Translations under genes and position numbers: made by a program
Source of the DNA: Dolomedes plantarius
Lineage: Eukaryota; Arthropoda; Arachnida; Araneae; Dolomedidae
Direction: 5' to 3'
DNA: 64,000 nucleotides
NCBI GenBank assembly: GCA_907164885.2
Contig: OU015493.1
Span: 219,562,279 to 219,626,278, forward strand
The notes under the pieces: generated by a model
Seen by the model: the letters and a program-made list of their open reading frames with translations, nothing else
The model's database searches: none
Told to the model about the DNA's origin: nothing
Shown here: positions 1 to 12,692 of the stretch, in pieces
Layout: each line of letters starts with the position of its first letter
How positions within the stretch are numbered: position 1 is the stretch's first letter

Positions 1-1540
1 TTTGCGTTATTTAACATACACTTATTCAACCAAGTAGAGAAGCGCATAATGCGGTTACAGTCATTTAGGTTAAAAAATCCGGTTAAAATAGATTTTAAAA
101 AATAAAATGGAAAACCTTGTTCACTTGCCACTAGCATGAATTTGTTAATTTTTATGTCCATATCAGTTTGTTTTGAATGTAATCTATAACATCTTAATAA
201 ATAATTTATAATGACATTATGCTTGATGTTTTTGTGGACGTCACTATTCCAGGACGTCCATGCGTACGGTTTTAAATGAATAGTGATCGCGTTTATCATA
301 TAGCCTATAAATAATGTTTTGTTTTTCGTCAATTGACAGTGTTAAATCTAAGAAAGCTAGTCCCCCCGAGTTATCACGCTCAGTTTCCACAATTTCTAAA
401 CATTTTGGGTAAAAATCTATATTTAAAGCAGTTTTATTATTATTAAAACAAATAAGAATGTCGTCCACGTATCTAAAAAACAATAGCTCATTCAGTAACA
501 TTACTCCACGCTCATAATGGTGTAAGTATATGTCTGCCAAAGCTGACGAACAGCCACCTCCCATTGGAACTCCATGAATTTGTTTGTAAAAGTTAGCACC
601 ATTAAATAAAACTGTCTCACGCAGCACTAAATTTATAAGAGCTCGATATTTACCTATAGAAATAAATTCATTTAAATCGTAAGGCTCGTAAAGGCCAACA
701 ATAATATCGTAAAGATCGTTTAGATTAATTGAATTAAAAAGATCGGTAAAGTCATAACTCTTTAAGTCAGTTACATCTCCCATACCCTTCAATTGTTGGA
801 CTACACAATAACTGTTTTTGATGAAATATGCACCTTCTGCAATAAGATTCAAAATAACTGCATTAAGAATTTTTAATAATTTATCATTAGCCATTTTTAA
901 GTACGTATTACAACCTATTGTAACAGAAAGAAATTTTAAAGGTGATTTATGAAATTTTGGAATTAAAACCAGATAAGGAAATTTAAATTTATGATTTATT
1001 TGTAAGCCAGATTTACGATACAAGGCCTTTATTCGGTTTTCTATAGTACGTCGTGGAATATCGAGTTTGAGGTAGATCTTATCATTTTTATATTGACTTA
1101 GTAAATACTCGCAATAAAAATATTTGCAGATAAAAGCATAGTTGGATGCTACTTTATCAACGTATGTTATTACAAATTCACTCTGTATCTTACCAATAGC
1201 ATATCTTAAGTTTTTTATATGGCCATATTCATTCCTACACACAATAGCACTATATGCGTCTGTAAAGTCCCTCAAATAATGGTATTTCCATTCTGCAAAA
1301 GCAACATCCGGCATGTTAAATTTAATTGCCGTACGATATATAAAATCCTCCAAATTATTTCTAAATTTAGGTATGACATTGTGCAAATAACCAACTCGAA
1401 AACCCGTACCCTTTTTCATGACGTTTATCAGATCTGGACAATCAGAAATATTGACATTACCCGTGATGATGTGACTGTAGTGTGTATTAAATCCTATCAT
1501 ATTATCCTCACAACTACATTTACATGAAATTTCAGTCTTT
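1..1540 (-). pseudogene. Penelope-like element reverse transcriptase, frameshifted
   Basis: The long open part (1500 down to 244, 418 codons) is a reverse transcriptase of Penelope-like type. Visible motifs are SYDFTDLFNSI (motif A), GVPMGGGCSSALADIY (motif B) and FFRYVDDILICF (motif C with YVDD), followed by a FLDLTLS block. The frame is open upstream of the first Met and contains a CKCSC cluster, so the real start lies before 1500. At about 243 the frame breaks, and the C-terminus continues in another frame to the window edge; a second copy at 4230-4664 shows the same C-terminal block without that break. No GIY-YIG endonuclease is visible. Assignment to the Penelope-like class rests on recalled motif resemblance; another non-LTR RT lineage is possible. 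Confidence 0.75.
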
Positions 1541-2232
1541 AAATTACTGGATATTTTATTATAGTTGAATATTAAACGTCCAGTAGGTCTGCAATATCAA
1601 AAACTATTGTATATCTTAACATTTATAATTGGAAAGTAAAACATGTTTTTATCAATAATTTTAGCAAATGGTATATTATCAAACCGTTTATTAGCGTATT
1701 CAGTGACGCAAAATAACTTATTTTCAATTACATTCAAATCATCAGTTAATACAATTTTACAACATATACTTCTATACTTCAAGAGGTCTATAATGATAGG
1801 AATAAATTGGGTGTTAATCTTTATAAGTTGCTTTATAGCTTTACCCCTACAGAAACTCCAAAATTCCGGTAACCAGATCTTTTTAACACCAAAAATGAAG
1901 TTTTTTATCCATTAAATTGGATAGTTAGGTTTTTTATCAATTTCACTGCATATATTTCTAAATAGTGATAAAAAGTGTTGATAATTTCTTTTACTTTTTC
2001 TACCGCCTCGTTGTTTACGTTTTTGTTGTGTATCAGTATTACCAATTTGTCGAAAGACTTTACTTAGTATACTGGGGGTAGAAGACTTTTCTAAATAATT
2101 CCAGTTATAATTAGTATCATAAAAGTTGGTGTTAAGTCCATATGGATATAAAGTGTTGTAAAAACTTATATGACTACTTTCCCACCATATCCGAGTATTT
2201 TTATCAGGCACTATATCTATTATTAAATGCAC
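1541..2232 (-). pseudogene. N-terminal region of the same Penelope-like element, decayed
   Basis: Upstream of the RT on the same strand lie two short open pieces (2232-1912, 106 codons, and 1782-1597, 61 codons) separated by stops. The first contains a basic stretch (QQKRKQRGGRKSKR), as expected of a nucleic-acid-binding N-terminal part. Position, strand and spacing make this the 5' part of the element whose RT follows. No domain could be named. The interruptions show that the copy is dead. Confidence 0.5.
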
Positions 2233-2289
2233 TATATCTATAATCTACTTTTTTCGGGATTTAGCGACTTCGTAAAATAGAGGTCCGAC

Positions 2290-2535
<246 letters not shown>

Positions 2536-2559
2536 TTTATAGTTTGCAAATGTAAATTA

Positions 2560-3053
2560 CTTAATAGGAAACAAAAATGAGTTAATAAATTTTAGGTGCT
2601 AAGCTGCTCACAAAAATATTTACGATATATAGATATTTAAAATTAAGATGACTAAAATGGCAGATGCGACCATTTAATACTCCTATAACATGAAATAAGA
2701 AAGACGTATAAAAATAAGCAAAAAACGGAATTGGAGGTGGTATAGTTGATGACTGGGGGTTTGTGACCCCTCAACCCCGGTTAAACATGTTTTAAGCCTG
2801 GCAACACTCCCGGAGGTCGGCTATAACACCAAGACAGTAATAAACAGTTATGAAGAGGAAAAATATTTTAGATGAAATAGATAAGTTAAACCAGATGTCT
2901 ATACTAATATAGTCAACTAAAACATAATTACAAGATGAATAACGTTTTAACTTTTTAATAAACAAAAAAGAAAATGAAAAAAAAGATAAAGAAAAAAAAG
3001 AAAAAAAATCTTAATACTAAGATACAGAAATACAATAATACTAATTAACTAAA
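2560..3053 (-). mobile_element. 3' tail of a second Penelope-like copy
   Basis: Read on the minus strand, this segment matches + strand 4798-5222 almost throughout, including the poly-pyrimidine block, the GC patch around the CCGGGGTTG motif and the final AT-rich portion. It is therefore the untranslated tail of a copy lying upstream of, and in the same orientation as, the element at 1-2232. A tail, then (TA)n, then an element body is the tandem arrangement known for Penelope-like elements. Confidence 0.7.
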
Positions 3054-3055
3054 TA

Positions 3056-4229
3056 CACTGCTGGCCACTGTAAATGCAACACCCTGAAGGAAACATGCAA
3101 ATAACATGAAATTTAAAACATGCATTAGCGGAGGTGAGATATGCAAATGATTAGAATTTCAGCGCAGACGCACATCACGCACGACTGTGGCGCCACTTCA
3201 AAGCGCTATTTAAGGCTTGGAGATTTCGACGATTTCAAGTTCGGCAATTGTGTTTTTCTTGTGGTTTTTTAAAAAAAAACGATCAATTAGGCCTCGTCGA
3301 AAACAGCGATCATCTTTTGATCAAGTATCCGAGTTCGACAGAGGAAGGATAGTGGCCTACCGAGATTGTGCATTATCTTTCAGGGAAATCGGTAGTCGTG
3401 TTGGACGAAACCAAACAACTGTAATGCGGATATGTGATCGTTGGATGCAGGAGGGTACGACGGACCGGCGTGTTCGATCGCATCCACCTCAGCGCACCAC
3501 TTCACTTGATGACAGGCAAATTGTGCGCATGGCAGTGACGGATCGGTTAGTCACATCACGAACCATAGCACAGCACATGCAGTCTGTAACGCATCATCCA
3601 GTGTCTGCGCGTACCCTTTGACGCCGTTTACAGCAGAGTGGTCTGTCCGCAAGACGTCCATTGCTTTGTCTACCCTTGACGCAGAACCACAGACGTCTCA
3701 GCAGCCAATGGTGCGATGACAGAAGAATGTGGACGGCAGAATGAAATGAAATTGTCTTTACTGACGAGTCACGATTCTGTCTGCAACACCACGATGGTCG
3801 CATTCGAGTCTGGAGACACCGTGAAGAGAGGATGCTGGACAGCTGCGTTATGCACCGCCACACTGGTCTTGCATCGGGTATTATGGTATGGGGCGGTATT
3901 GGATATCACTCTCGCACACCACGAGTACGCATTGCCGGTACTTTAAACAGCCAGCGCTACATCGCCGAGGTGTTGGAGCCAGTTGTCCTTCCTTACCTTC
4001 AGGGCTTGCCCACAGCCATATTTCAACAGGATAATGCGCGACCACACGTGGCACGCATTGTCCAACGGTTCTTCGTCAATCGCCAGATTGAATTGCTTCC
4101 CTGGCCGCCTCGCTCTCCGGATCTTTCACCGATAGAAAACATGTGGTCCATGGTTGCTCTACGATTGACCCAGATTCCATCCCCAGCTGCCACAGCAGAT
4201 CAACTTTGGCAACGTGTGGAAGCTGCATG
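3056..4229 (+). pseudogene. Tc1-like transposon A, 3'-truncated, transposase broken
   Basis: The left end begins with CACTGCTGGCCACTG directly after a TA dinucleotide, as in Tc1 elements. The transposase starts near 3217 with helix-turn-helix segments (FDRGRIVAYR, GRNQTTVMRICDRW), has a stop near 3619 and further frame breaks, then resumes with FTDESRF, FQQDNARPH and SPDLSPIENMW. These give the DDE triad with 34 residues between the second Asp and the Glu. The coding frame stops abruptly after LWQRVEAA, where sequence of a Penelope-like element begins, so the C-terminus and right terminal repeat are missing. Cut-and-paste mobility is impossible for this copy. Confidence 0.85.
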
Positions 4230-4664
4230 AAAACGAAAACTTAAATGCAATAGATATTAATTTTTACCCTAAAAACCTTAAATTGGTGGAGACTGATAAA
4301 GATAACGATGGAAATTTGGTATTTTTAGACTTGAGTTTAAATGTTAATCAAAATCTAATATCATACGGTCTATATGATAAACGCGAGTTTTACAACTTTA
4401 AAACTGTTAGGATTATGAATTGGAATAATGCTCTACATTTAAATATTAAACGCAATATAGTTACTAACCAGTTAATACGTTGTCAACGTTTACATTCAAA
4501 CAAAAAAACTATGGACGTCAGTATAATTAAATTCATAACTATAGCTATTGACCATGGTTTTCCTGTCAATTTCCTCGTATCAATTCTAACCCAGTTTTTT
4601 AATTTAGACAATAAAGATTGTGACAATCGTTTTAAAATAAGTTGGCAACACCCAAAATTTCAGT
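4230..4664 (+). pseudogene. Penelope-like RT C-terminal fragment
   Basis: The frame 4214-4666 encodes the C-terminal block following the RT core: INFYPKNLKLVETDKDNDG, then VFLDLSLN, LYDKREFYNFKTVR, and a further 80 residues ending in an ILTQFFNLDN segment. It matches the minus-strand copy at 1-430 but is on the opposite strand and frame-intact here. It is fused at its 5' side to the truncated Tc1 element and followed by the element's untranslated tail. Only the C-terminal third of the protein is present. Confidence 0.75.
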
Positions 4665-5222
4665 AATACGGCGATATTTATCCCTACTATGTCTATAAAT
4701 GTGAGTGTGCATGAGTTTCGTGTCTCATTGCGTGGTGTGGAGCTAAGTATTTTTGTATCTTAATGTGTATAGTGTATATGTTAGTGAGTAATTATTTAGT
4801 TAATTAGTATTATTGTATTTCTGTATCTTAGTATTAAGATTTTTTCTTCTTTTTTTTTCTTTTTCTTTTTCTTTTTTCTTTATTAAAAAGTTAAAACGCT
4901 ATTCATCTTGTAATTATGTTTTAGTTGACTATATTAGTATAGACATCTTGTTTAACTTATCTATTTCATCTAAAATATTTTTCCTCTTCATAATTGTTTA
5001 TTACTGTCTTGCTGTTATAGCCGACCTTTGGGAGTGTTGCCAGGCTTAAAACATGCTTAACCGGGGTTGGGGGGGGGTCACAAACTCCCCCCCCCAGTCA
5101 TCAACTATACCACCTCCAATTCCGTTTTTTGCTTATTTTTATATGTCTATCTTATTTCAGGTTATAGGAGTATTAAATGGTCGCATCTGCCCTTTTAGTC
5201 ATCTTAATTTTAAATATCTGTA
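4665..5222 (+). mobile_element. Penelope-like element 3' tail (+ copy)
   Basis: Untranslated tail of the fragment before it. It contains a 45-bp T/C-rich tract near 4840-4885 and a G9/C9 patch near 5065-5097, and it runs into a (TA)n tract. It is repeated in inverted orientation at 2560-3053. Confidence 0.7.
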
Positions 5223-5665
<443 letters not shown>

Positions 5666-5668
<3 letters not shown>

Positions 5669-5930
5669 AACGGCAAGCTACTCGGAATAGAAGGGGCTAC
5701 CAGAGCGATAAAATCGCTCGACATCTACCAGATGTCTATTTTGGCTAAAAATAATAAAAACACAATAAATCGGCATATGACACCTAGAATAGAAACTTTA
5801 ATTTACTTAACGAGAGCACAACAACTACATCGCGCTCACAAGCCAGAGTGCGTTAAAAATAGCATTGCAATATACACAGAGGTTCGTCGCTGGACGCTCA
5901 TTGGCTGATGGGGTGATGCCATTCCCAACA
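5666..5930 (-). repeat. BEL/Pao 3' LTR
   Basis: 265 bp, matching 11351-11622 along its whole length; TG...CA termini on the minus strand. Confidence 0.92.
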
Positions 5931-5944
5931 TCCTCCCCCCTTTT
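5931..5944 (-). promoter_or_regulatory. Polypurine tract of the BEL element
   Basis: On the minus strand a purine run (AAAAGGGGGGAGGA) abuts the 3' LTR, the expected plus-strand DNA primer in reverse transcription. Confidence 0.85.
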
Positions 5945-6147
5945 GAGTAGCTGGAAAGCTGCTCAAAAGAAAAATTAACAATACACACTGAAATGGGAAA
6001 TATACAATGAAAAATGAAACACGATTATCAACAGTTTTCTTTTTTTTTTTTTACAAATTATCAAAAGTCTCAAGATAAGTCGCCGAGAGTCATTAAGTTC
6101 AGTTTCACAGGTTTATTTTACCACACGTCCACATCGAGTCTTCTGAG

Positions 6148-7920
6148 TCAGAGTGGGAGCCGGAGAACCTTCTCGGTCCGGAGGTTTTTGTGGAATCTGG
6201 AAACGAAGACACTTTCCTCTACACTTGGCTTTGGAAAGTCAGAACTTTGAACCTCTAATGGGAATACTCTTTGAATAGGGCGTATCAGCTCACTGGATTG
6301 TGTTTTTAATTTAACAGTCCTTACCTGACTGTCGCGACCTGGAATTAATACAATCACTCTGGCCAAAGGCCAGTTGATACGTTTCTTAAAGTCATCCCCT
6401 ACCAGCACGATATCCACCAACTGAATATTTGATGACTTTGCATTATTTTGTTTCTGAACAAGTTGGCTCAGGTATTCTTTCCTGAAACGCATTCGAAGGT
6501 TTTCTAATAATTCGTAGCGAAATCTTATTCGCCTCCGAAGATGGCTAGCATCGATCATGTCAACATCTGCGACCTCGGAACTGGATTGATCCATCAGGAA
6601 CATGGAAGGAGTAAGAGGAGTAAGATCCTGCATGTCCTCCGAAAGATAGGTCAGTGGACGAGAATTAATAATTCTTTCACAGTCACACACAATTGTTTCT
6701 AACTCTTCATGCGTTAGAATAGCCTTGCCTAAAGACCTTCTTAAGAGTTCTTTAATAATCCTAACAATCCGCTCCCACCAGCCTCCCCACCAGGCCGCTG
6801 TGGGAGGGAGAAATTTCCATGAGATGCGTTGTACACGAGAATATTGATTTATTTTCTCCCAATCAATTTCTGAAAAATCATTAGAAGCTCCTCTAAAGTT
6901 GGTCCCTTTATCGGAGTATATTATTCTAGGCCTTCCACGACGAGCTATGAAACGGCGTAGGGATAAGAGAAAGGCGTCCGTGGATAATGAAGACACAACT
7001 TCGAAATGCAGAGCTCTATATAGAGCACAGGTATATAGCACGATCCACACCTTTCGCCCTTGCTTGACAAACAACGAATCTGCTAAGTATACTCCCACAA
7101 CCTCGAAAGCCGCCGCATTCCTAACTCTATCTGCAGGTAACGGAGCTGGATCAGATACTAAAGGTTTAGATTTGTAACGACGGCATTTAACACAATCTTT
7201 TATGACACTACGAATTGTTTTCCTTCCTTTTAGTATCCAATACCTTTCTCGAATGATACTTAATAAAATCTGAGTACCCGCATGACAATTCTCATTGTGA
7301 AAATGTTCAATCAATCTTCGAGTAAAAAGGCATTTATCTGGCAAAAGAATAGGTGATAGAAAAGTCGGCTTGTCTATACGTTCTGTAATTCTAGTCTTTA
7401 CTCGCATAATACTATTTTCATCTTTAAAAATGCATAAATTCGCAATAGTTTTCTCCTTTGCAAAACTCAGAGCTTGAATAGATCGAATAAGTAAGATCTC
7501 TGCGTTTTCTATTTCTTTCAGAGTTAATTTTCCTTTCTCTCTTTGATCACAATTAGATCTTGCATTCTTAACAAATCTTAACACCCAAGCAACTGATCGA
7601 ATAATAGAGTCAAATTTTGAGAATTTCGTAGCGTACCATGCAACATTTTCATCTGACATGTTTAAATTACATAATTTAATTTTCCTCCTTTCTGAGGCAA
7701 TTTCGGGCATTTCACAATTAATTAACTCTATCACAGGCCAATTATCCGAAGTCTGAACTAGCCACGAAGGTCCCTCCCACCACTGTGATTCTATTAAACG
7801 ACTAGGAGAGCAACCTCGTGAAATCAGATCGGCCGGATTCATTTTTCCGGGAACATGTCGCCATTCACTATCGGGGAATAGACTCTTAATTTCCTTGATT
7901 CTGTTTGAAACAAAAACGGA
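6148..7920 (-). pseudogene. BEL/Pao RNase H end and integrase
   Basis: Same frame as the RT segment, after an in-frame TGA at 7923-7921. It contains PADLISRG (end of RNase H), an integrase zinc region (HFHNENCHAG ... CVKCRR), then the catalytic core. The second and third catalytic residues are visible (YSDKGTNF and WWERIVRIIKELL), but the position that is normally Asp in the GVD motif reads GVY (TAC codon), so the first catalytic Asp is lost. The C-terminal part has the BEL-type IGDDFKKR...WPLARV block and ends in PIQRVFPLEV. The protein would insert the cDNA into the genome; this copy should be inactive. Confidence 0.88.
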
Positions 7921-9654
7921 TCAGTCCCCTTTTTCCTTTAACCAATAGAGTGCTACCATGGAATCACTCCAAAAAATAGTTTCAAGATTTGTAATATTAA
8001 GTGCTTGTTGTACCGATCTTGCCAGCCTGTCACCAATACAACACGCCATCAGCTCCAACCTAGGAATTGACACTTGCTTCAACGGAGCAACTCTCGACTT
8101 AGCCCTGACGAGATAAATTTTTACATTATCAAGAGTTTCCGTTCTAAAAAATATGCATGCAGCATACGCCTCTTTGCATGCGTCAACAAATACATGCATC
8201 TGGGTGGTATCATTGATTTCCATATACCGCGGGATTTCAACATTCTTTAAAACACGAATTTCATTTATCCACTTCCTAAAAAATTTAAGAATACTCTCTG
8301 GCAAAGGCGTATCCCAATTCAAATTCAATTTCCATGCCTGCTGCAGCATAATTTTAGGAGGTAATGTTACTGGACTCAAAAACCCGATCGGGTCAAATAT
8401 TTTTTGAACTGCGCTTAAAATAAGTCTTTTAGTAAAACTCAGTTCCTCTGATAAATCGTCTAAACTTATACTATATTTAAGAGAATCCTTATTAAAATCC
8501 CATAATATCCCTAGTAATTTTGTAACACCAGGGCTTTTAGAAACAGTATTACATTTTACGTTGCTTTCCCAACCTCTTAGGTTAAAACAACCTCGCAACA
8601 AAATTTCGCTTGCATTCGTGATAAAACTGTCTTCTTCAGCAACATTCGAAACACCCGTCACACAATTATCAACATAGAACGGAAGTTTTAAATTTTGACC
8701 TATAGCTTCGAATTCAGCCGGAACATTATCAAGTAAGTGTGAAATTGATGCTGCTAATAAAAATGGAATTGATGATACTCCAAATACTACTCTACAATGC
8801 CTGTATGTCATCTTTTCCTCGTTACATGGAAAATAAAATTTCAAAAAATCCCTATGCTCCGGAACTAATTCCAACTGCAAAAACGCTTTCTCTATGTCAG
8901 CAGAAAGGCCAATGGGATAACTGCGAAATCTATCTATAATGTCCTGAATCAATTCGATTAAATTAGGTCCTTTAAACAAAAGATCATTTAATGAACATTT
9001 ACCACTTTCCCTAGCCGAAGCATCAAAGACAGGCCTAACTTTAGTCGTAGCACTCTCGCTTTTAATCACGGGCCTGTGGGGTAAAAAATGACCGCTTTCA
9101 TTATCATCAGTTACTTTTTCAATTATATTAAGTTTTTCCCATTCTCGAAAAACATTTATATATTCCTCTAAAATTAATTTTTCTTTAGCGCGCTGACACA
9201 TTTTCTGGTGTCTGCCCCAAGTTAACTCTCTGTTAGTTGGCAATTCTTTTGCTTCTGATTTAAAAGGTAAACTAAGTTGATATCTTCCTTCGGGCAAAAT
9301 TCTTACACTATCTTTGAATTCCATTAATAGTTTACAATATTCTAAAAAATTCCTTTGGCTCTCTATTGGGTCTGAACTACCAATAGCTTCTAAACTCCAA
9401 AGTTCATTTACCCTAAGATTTTGTACATGCATAGATATCACACTTAAAATATTATCATTTCTACTTTCGTATTCATAAGCTTCGCATTTCCTTGTCAAAA
9501 CATTACCTAGCCGTTTCTCTAACAAATATAAACCAGAATCCAATTTATGCGATTTTCCCGATAGTATGGCACCACACACGTCAGCACCGAGAAGCAATGA
9601 GATCTCATTTTCACACGACTTACTGTCTGACAAATAAATTCCCCTAGCTTGCAA
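7921..9654 (-). pseudogene. BEL/Pao reverse transcriptase and RNase H start
   Basis: 577 open codons. RT motifs include FDASARESGKCSLNDLL, LSADIEKAFLQLEL (catalytic Asp) and PFYVDNCVTGV, where YVDN stands in place of YVDD, a variant I recall from other Pao-clade elements. The C-terminal half contains the BEL-type IFDPIGFLSPVTL block and RNase H residues (MHVFVDACKEAY, RLELMACCIG). An in-frame TAA at 9657-9655 separates it from protease, and TGA at 7923-7921 ends it. Confidence 0.9.
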
Positions 9655-9975
9655 TTAATTTAGAACGCGTAAATCGCTGACCTTTGGCACTGTGCCACAA
9701 ATCACTCTCTCCGAAATTGCCTCAATTGAAAAGGAATGTTTACCATCGAGACCGGAGATCAAAATATCAAAAACATCATGATTTTTACATCCAGTTTCTT
9801 TCCCACCAAATAAAACATGTTGCATATTAACTCTTTTATGTGGTTTAAGATTTAACTTAGTAATAGCACTTTGAGAGACATAGGAGTGCATCGAGCCACT
9901 ATCTATCAAAGATCTCAGATGTATCTCTTTATGATTTGTTTTTACCTTTACAATTAGAGTCATTAAAAAAAACAC
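9655..9975 (-). pseudogene. BEL/Pao aspartic protease
   Basis: Protease motif LRSLIDSGSMHSYVS carries the catalytic Asp (DSG instead of the commoner DTG). The frame is +1 relative to gag, the switch falling at a run of eight T, and it is in the same frame as the downstream RT, from which only a TAA separates it. The product would cleave the polyprotein. Confidence 0.85.
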
Positions 9976-11285
9976 TTCCTATATTACAACTGTTAGCTAA
10001 AAAACTACTTTCAACAGTTTCGGGTTTATTTACATCATCACTCACTTCTCTTTTCTTTGGGCACATTAAAAAATGATGATTTTTGGAACAAAACAAACAG
10101 GAATTCTTAATTCTGCATAATTTAAAACTGTGACCAATATTAAAACATGAAAAACAAGCTCTTTTTTTAGATAAAATTCCTTTCTTCTCCTCTAAAGACA
10201 TATTCCTGGCTTCAAAACAATCTCTAGAAAAATGCTTCTTACTACAAAAAACGCAAATCAAATTCCTGTGACCTGCATTATTTTTATCCGAAAAGCTTAC
10301 CAAGGCGGCAGCTGTGGGAGAACTATTGAATTGATCAGCGGATTTCTTTGTAATCGAACTCGCTCCGAAACCAGAACGTGCGAGCTGCACCATTTCTTCA
10401 CTTTTAACTTCTTGTTTTAAAAAGTTCATCAAACTTTGAAGAGAGCGATCTTCCGATTGGGAAGCTTCTTTGTAGTTTTTATTCCTCTCCCATGCCATTA
10501 AAATCTCTACTGGAAGGCAGGATTCAACAAGTGGCGATAAAAAATCGCCGTACTTCTCCTGTGTACGTCCTAAGCTCTCGAGAGCGCTGATTTCTGCTTC
10601 TAATTCATCATATAATGCGGGAAGATCAGCTTTGACTCGTCCCGTCACTGCATTTTTCATCACCAAAGCCAACAGATCCCTCACGTAAATTTGTACGAGC
10701 AATTCATCCCGTCCAGACCGCTCACGAAGCTGAGCGACCGCTTTCGGGTAATTTTCAGCTGTGGCGGGAAAGCTCTCCACTACCCGAGCCGCTTTTGATT
10801 TCGGAATGACTGCTTGAAGAAGGTACTGGAACTTATCAGAATCCGGGATGCTCTGATCATTGTGAATTTCCTCAAACTGGCTCCAGAAAGTTAAAAATTC
10901 TTTAGCATCGCCACTAAACTTCTTTAGCTCGATCTGAGGAAGCTTAAATTTTCGTTTCTCAGAGCACTCTTCTGAGGACGGAGGCTTATTAATAATCATC
11001 TCAATTTGTGACCGTAATTCACAATACTTATCTCTGTAAGCCTCGGCTGCCTCAAAATCTTCTTGAAAGACCTTTTCTTCATTTTTTATCGCTTGACAAA
11101 ATATTGGTTACTTGTTCTTGACAACATTCTAAACGGCCGAACTTTTCAGTAAACTGCGAACTCAGAATCGAAAGTGCATGAACATCAGGGGTGTCTTTCT
11201 TACACTCTTGCTCAATATTCTGCGCACAGGCAGTAAAGGAAATTCTAAGCGACTTTCGCTGTACTTTTAGAGGTGTCACATCCAT
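9929..11285 (-). pseudogene. BEL/Pao gag
   Basis: Gag begins MDVTPLKVQRKSLR at 11285. A one-base change in an A6 run near 11083 breaks the frame; the main part runs 10999-9929 (356 codons). It has the capsid-like region typical of BEL gag (FSGDAKEFLTFWSQFEE) and three Cys/His clusters near its end (CVFCSKKHFSRDC, CFSCFNIGHSFKLC, CLFCSKNHHFLMC), which bind RNA. It overlaps protease by 47 bases. Confidence 0.88.
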
Positions 11286-11326
11286 TTCTTTGAACTAACT
11301 TAAGTTCACTAAAAGCCAAAATCGTG

Positions 11327-11343
11327 CCCCACGTTGGGCGCCA
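11327..11343 (-). promoter_or_regulatory. tRNA primer-binding site of the BEL element
   Basis: Eight bases inside the 5' LTR edge the minus strand reads TGGCGCCCAACGTGGGG, the TGG-initial form expected for pairing with a tRNA 3' CCA end. The tRNA was not identified. Confidence 0.75.
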
Positions 11344-11350
11344 AAAACTA

Positions 11351-11621
11351 TGTAGCGGCAAGCTACTCGGAATAAAAGGGGCTACCAGAGCGATAAAAAA
11401 TATTATCGCTCGACATCTACCAGATGTCTATTCTGGCTAAAAATAATAAAAACACAATAAATCGACATATGACACCTAGAATAGAAACTTTAATTTACTT
11501 AACGAGAGCACAACAACTACATCGCGCTCACAAGACAGAGTGCGTTAAAAATAGCATTGCAATATACACAGAGGTCCGTCGCTGGACGCTCATTGGCTGA
11601 TGGGGTTATGCCATTCCCAAC

Positions 11622-11622
<1 letters not shown>
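11351..11622 (-). repeat. BEL/Pao 5' LTR
   Basis: 272 bp, the promoter-bearing copy for the minus-strand element; flanked on the right by TA repeat. Confidence 0.92.
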
Positions 11623-11669
<47 letters not shown>

Positions 11670-11690
11670 TCACATATACACTACCTATAT
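11623..11690. repeat. (TA)n tract upstream of host exon
   Basis: Short TA repeat between the BEL element and the first host exon. The BEL insertion ends only about 100 bp before the exon's splice acceptor. Confidence 0.9.
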
Positions 11691-11727
11691 ATATAACTCG
11701 ATAACACTCGAGTCTTCTTTTGTCCAG

Positions 11728-11950
11728 CCCCCCCTGGAGGACGTCCAGTACGGCGCCGTGGATGGCTACTACGTCGGCTACCGCGAGTCCGGTTCGAAGG
11801 AGCCCTTCGTGTACAAGACGCTGCGGGAGGAGGAGACGCAGCTGTCGGGGCTGAAGAGGCTCACCGAGTACGCCCTCATCGTACAGGCCTACAACGCGAA
11901 AGGCGCCAGCCCGCCCTCAGACCACCTGCTCGTCAAGACGCTCCAGAACG
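11728..11950 (+). CDS. Dscam: Dscam-family exon: FNIII domain (first in window)
   Basis: Acceptor ttttgtccag precedes a 223-nt exon with very high GC and donor gtgagt. It encodes PPLEDVQYGAVDGYYVGYR and then the second half of an FNIII domain with the typical tyrosine-corner pattern (YALIVQAYNAKGASPPSD). The exon starts in phase 0 and ends in phase 1. The first half of the domain must lie in an exon left of this window. The GYYVGY and VQAYNAKG strings are ones I associate with arthropod Dscam FNIII repeats. The encoded protein is a surface receptor of neural and haemocyte cells; these domains form the membrane-proximal stalk. Confidence 0.88.
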
Positions 11951-12017
11951 GTGAGTGGGAACGAACCGTCGTACACACATACAGAGAGAGGGAGACAGAA
12001 ACATAAATATGTATATA

Positions 12018-12692
12018 TCTCTATATATATCAAACGGTTCCGTAACTGACTCACTCACTGACATACAACGCACAGACAAAACCGCTGCACCTAAAGGGCT
12101 GAAATTTTGCATGGCGATTCTTCTTATAGTGTAGGGGTGCACTAGGAAAGATTTTTGAAAAATTCTTCTTAGATTTTTAAAATTAAATTTTTAATCTGTT
12201 TTAGTGACTTTTTTTAAGATTGCATTTAAAATAATAATTCGAGGGTTATAAAATTTATATCACGAGAAAGATCCTAAATATTCCTTTAAAATGAGATCTT
12301 TTTTTTAATCTTTACCTCCATTTTCTGATTTTTGGTGAATTTTTAAACATTAATTTTTTTTAATTTAATTTTTTAAATGCTGATCACGTGATTTGTTTTT
12401 CTGGTACTTTAAATGTATTTATCGTCACGTGCATAAAATATAAATAGACAAAAAATATTTTTTTCTTGCTTTTTTTCTTTCGGCAGACGATTGGACATTA
12501 TTTTGTCTATAAAAATATCCCTTACGATTTTTTTTTATAAATATGTTTTTTTTACATCACTTGTATACATTGATCGTAATTATTTTTTATAAATATATAT
12601 ATATATATTTATATATTTTGGCATTAATTGCATACATTGACCTTTGAATTCAATTTGAATGTACTCTGTAGCGAAGAGCGGGTTTTTAGCTA

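Larger units (their letters stand above)
5666..11622 (-). mobile_element. BEL/Pao LTR retrotransposon, full length, inactive
   Basis: A complete LTR element reading on the minus strand: 5' LTR 11351-11622, primer-binding site, gag, protease, RT, RNase H, integrase, polypurine tract, 3' LTR 5666-5930. The LTRs begin TGTTGGGAAT and end in TACA on the minus strand, and both flanks are TATAT, compatible with a 5-bp target duplication inside a TA repeat. The LTRs differ by about eight substitutions and one 7-bp indel over 265 bp, so insertion is not very recent. Two frame changes, two in-frame stops and an integrase active-site change mark it as dead. Confidence 0.93.

Noticed and set aside
2560..5222. 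Hammerhead ribozyme in the Penelope-like tails
   Set aside because: Such ribozymes are known in these elements, but I found no CTGATGA...GAAA core in either orientation of the tails.
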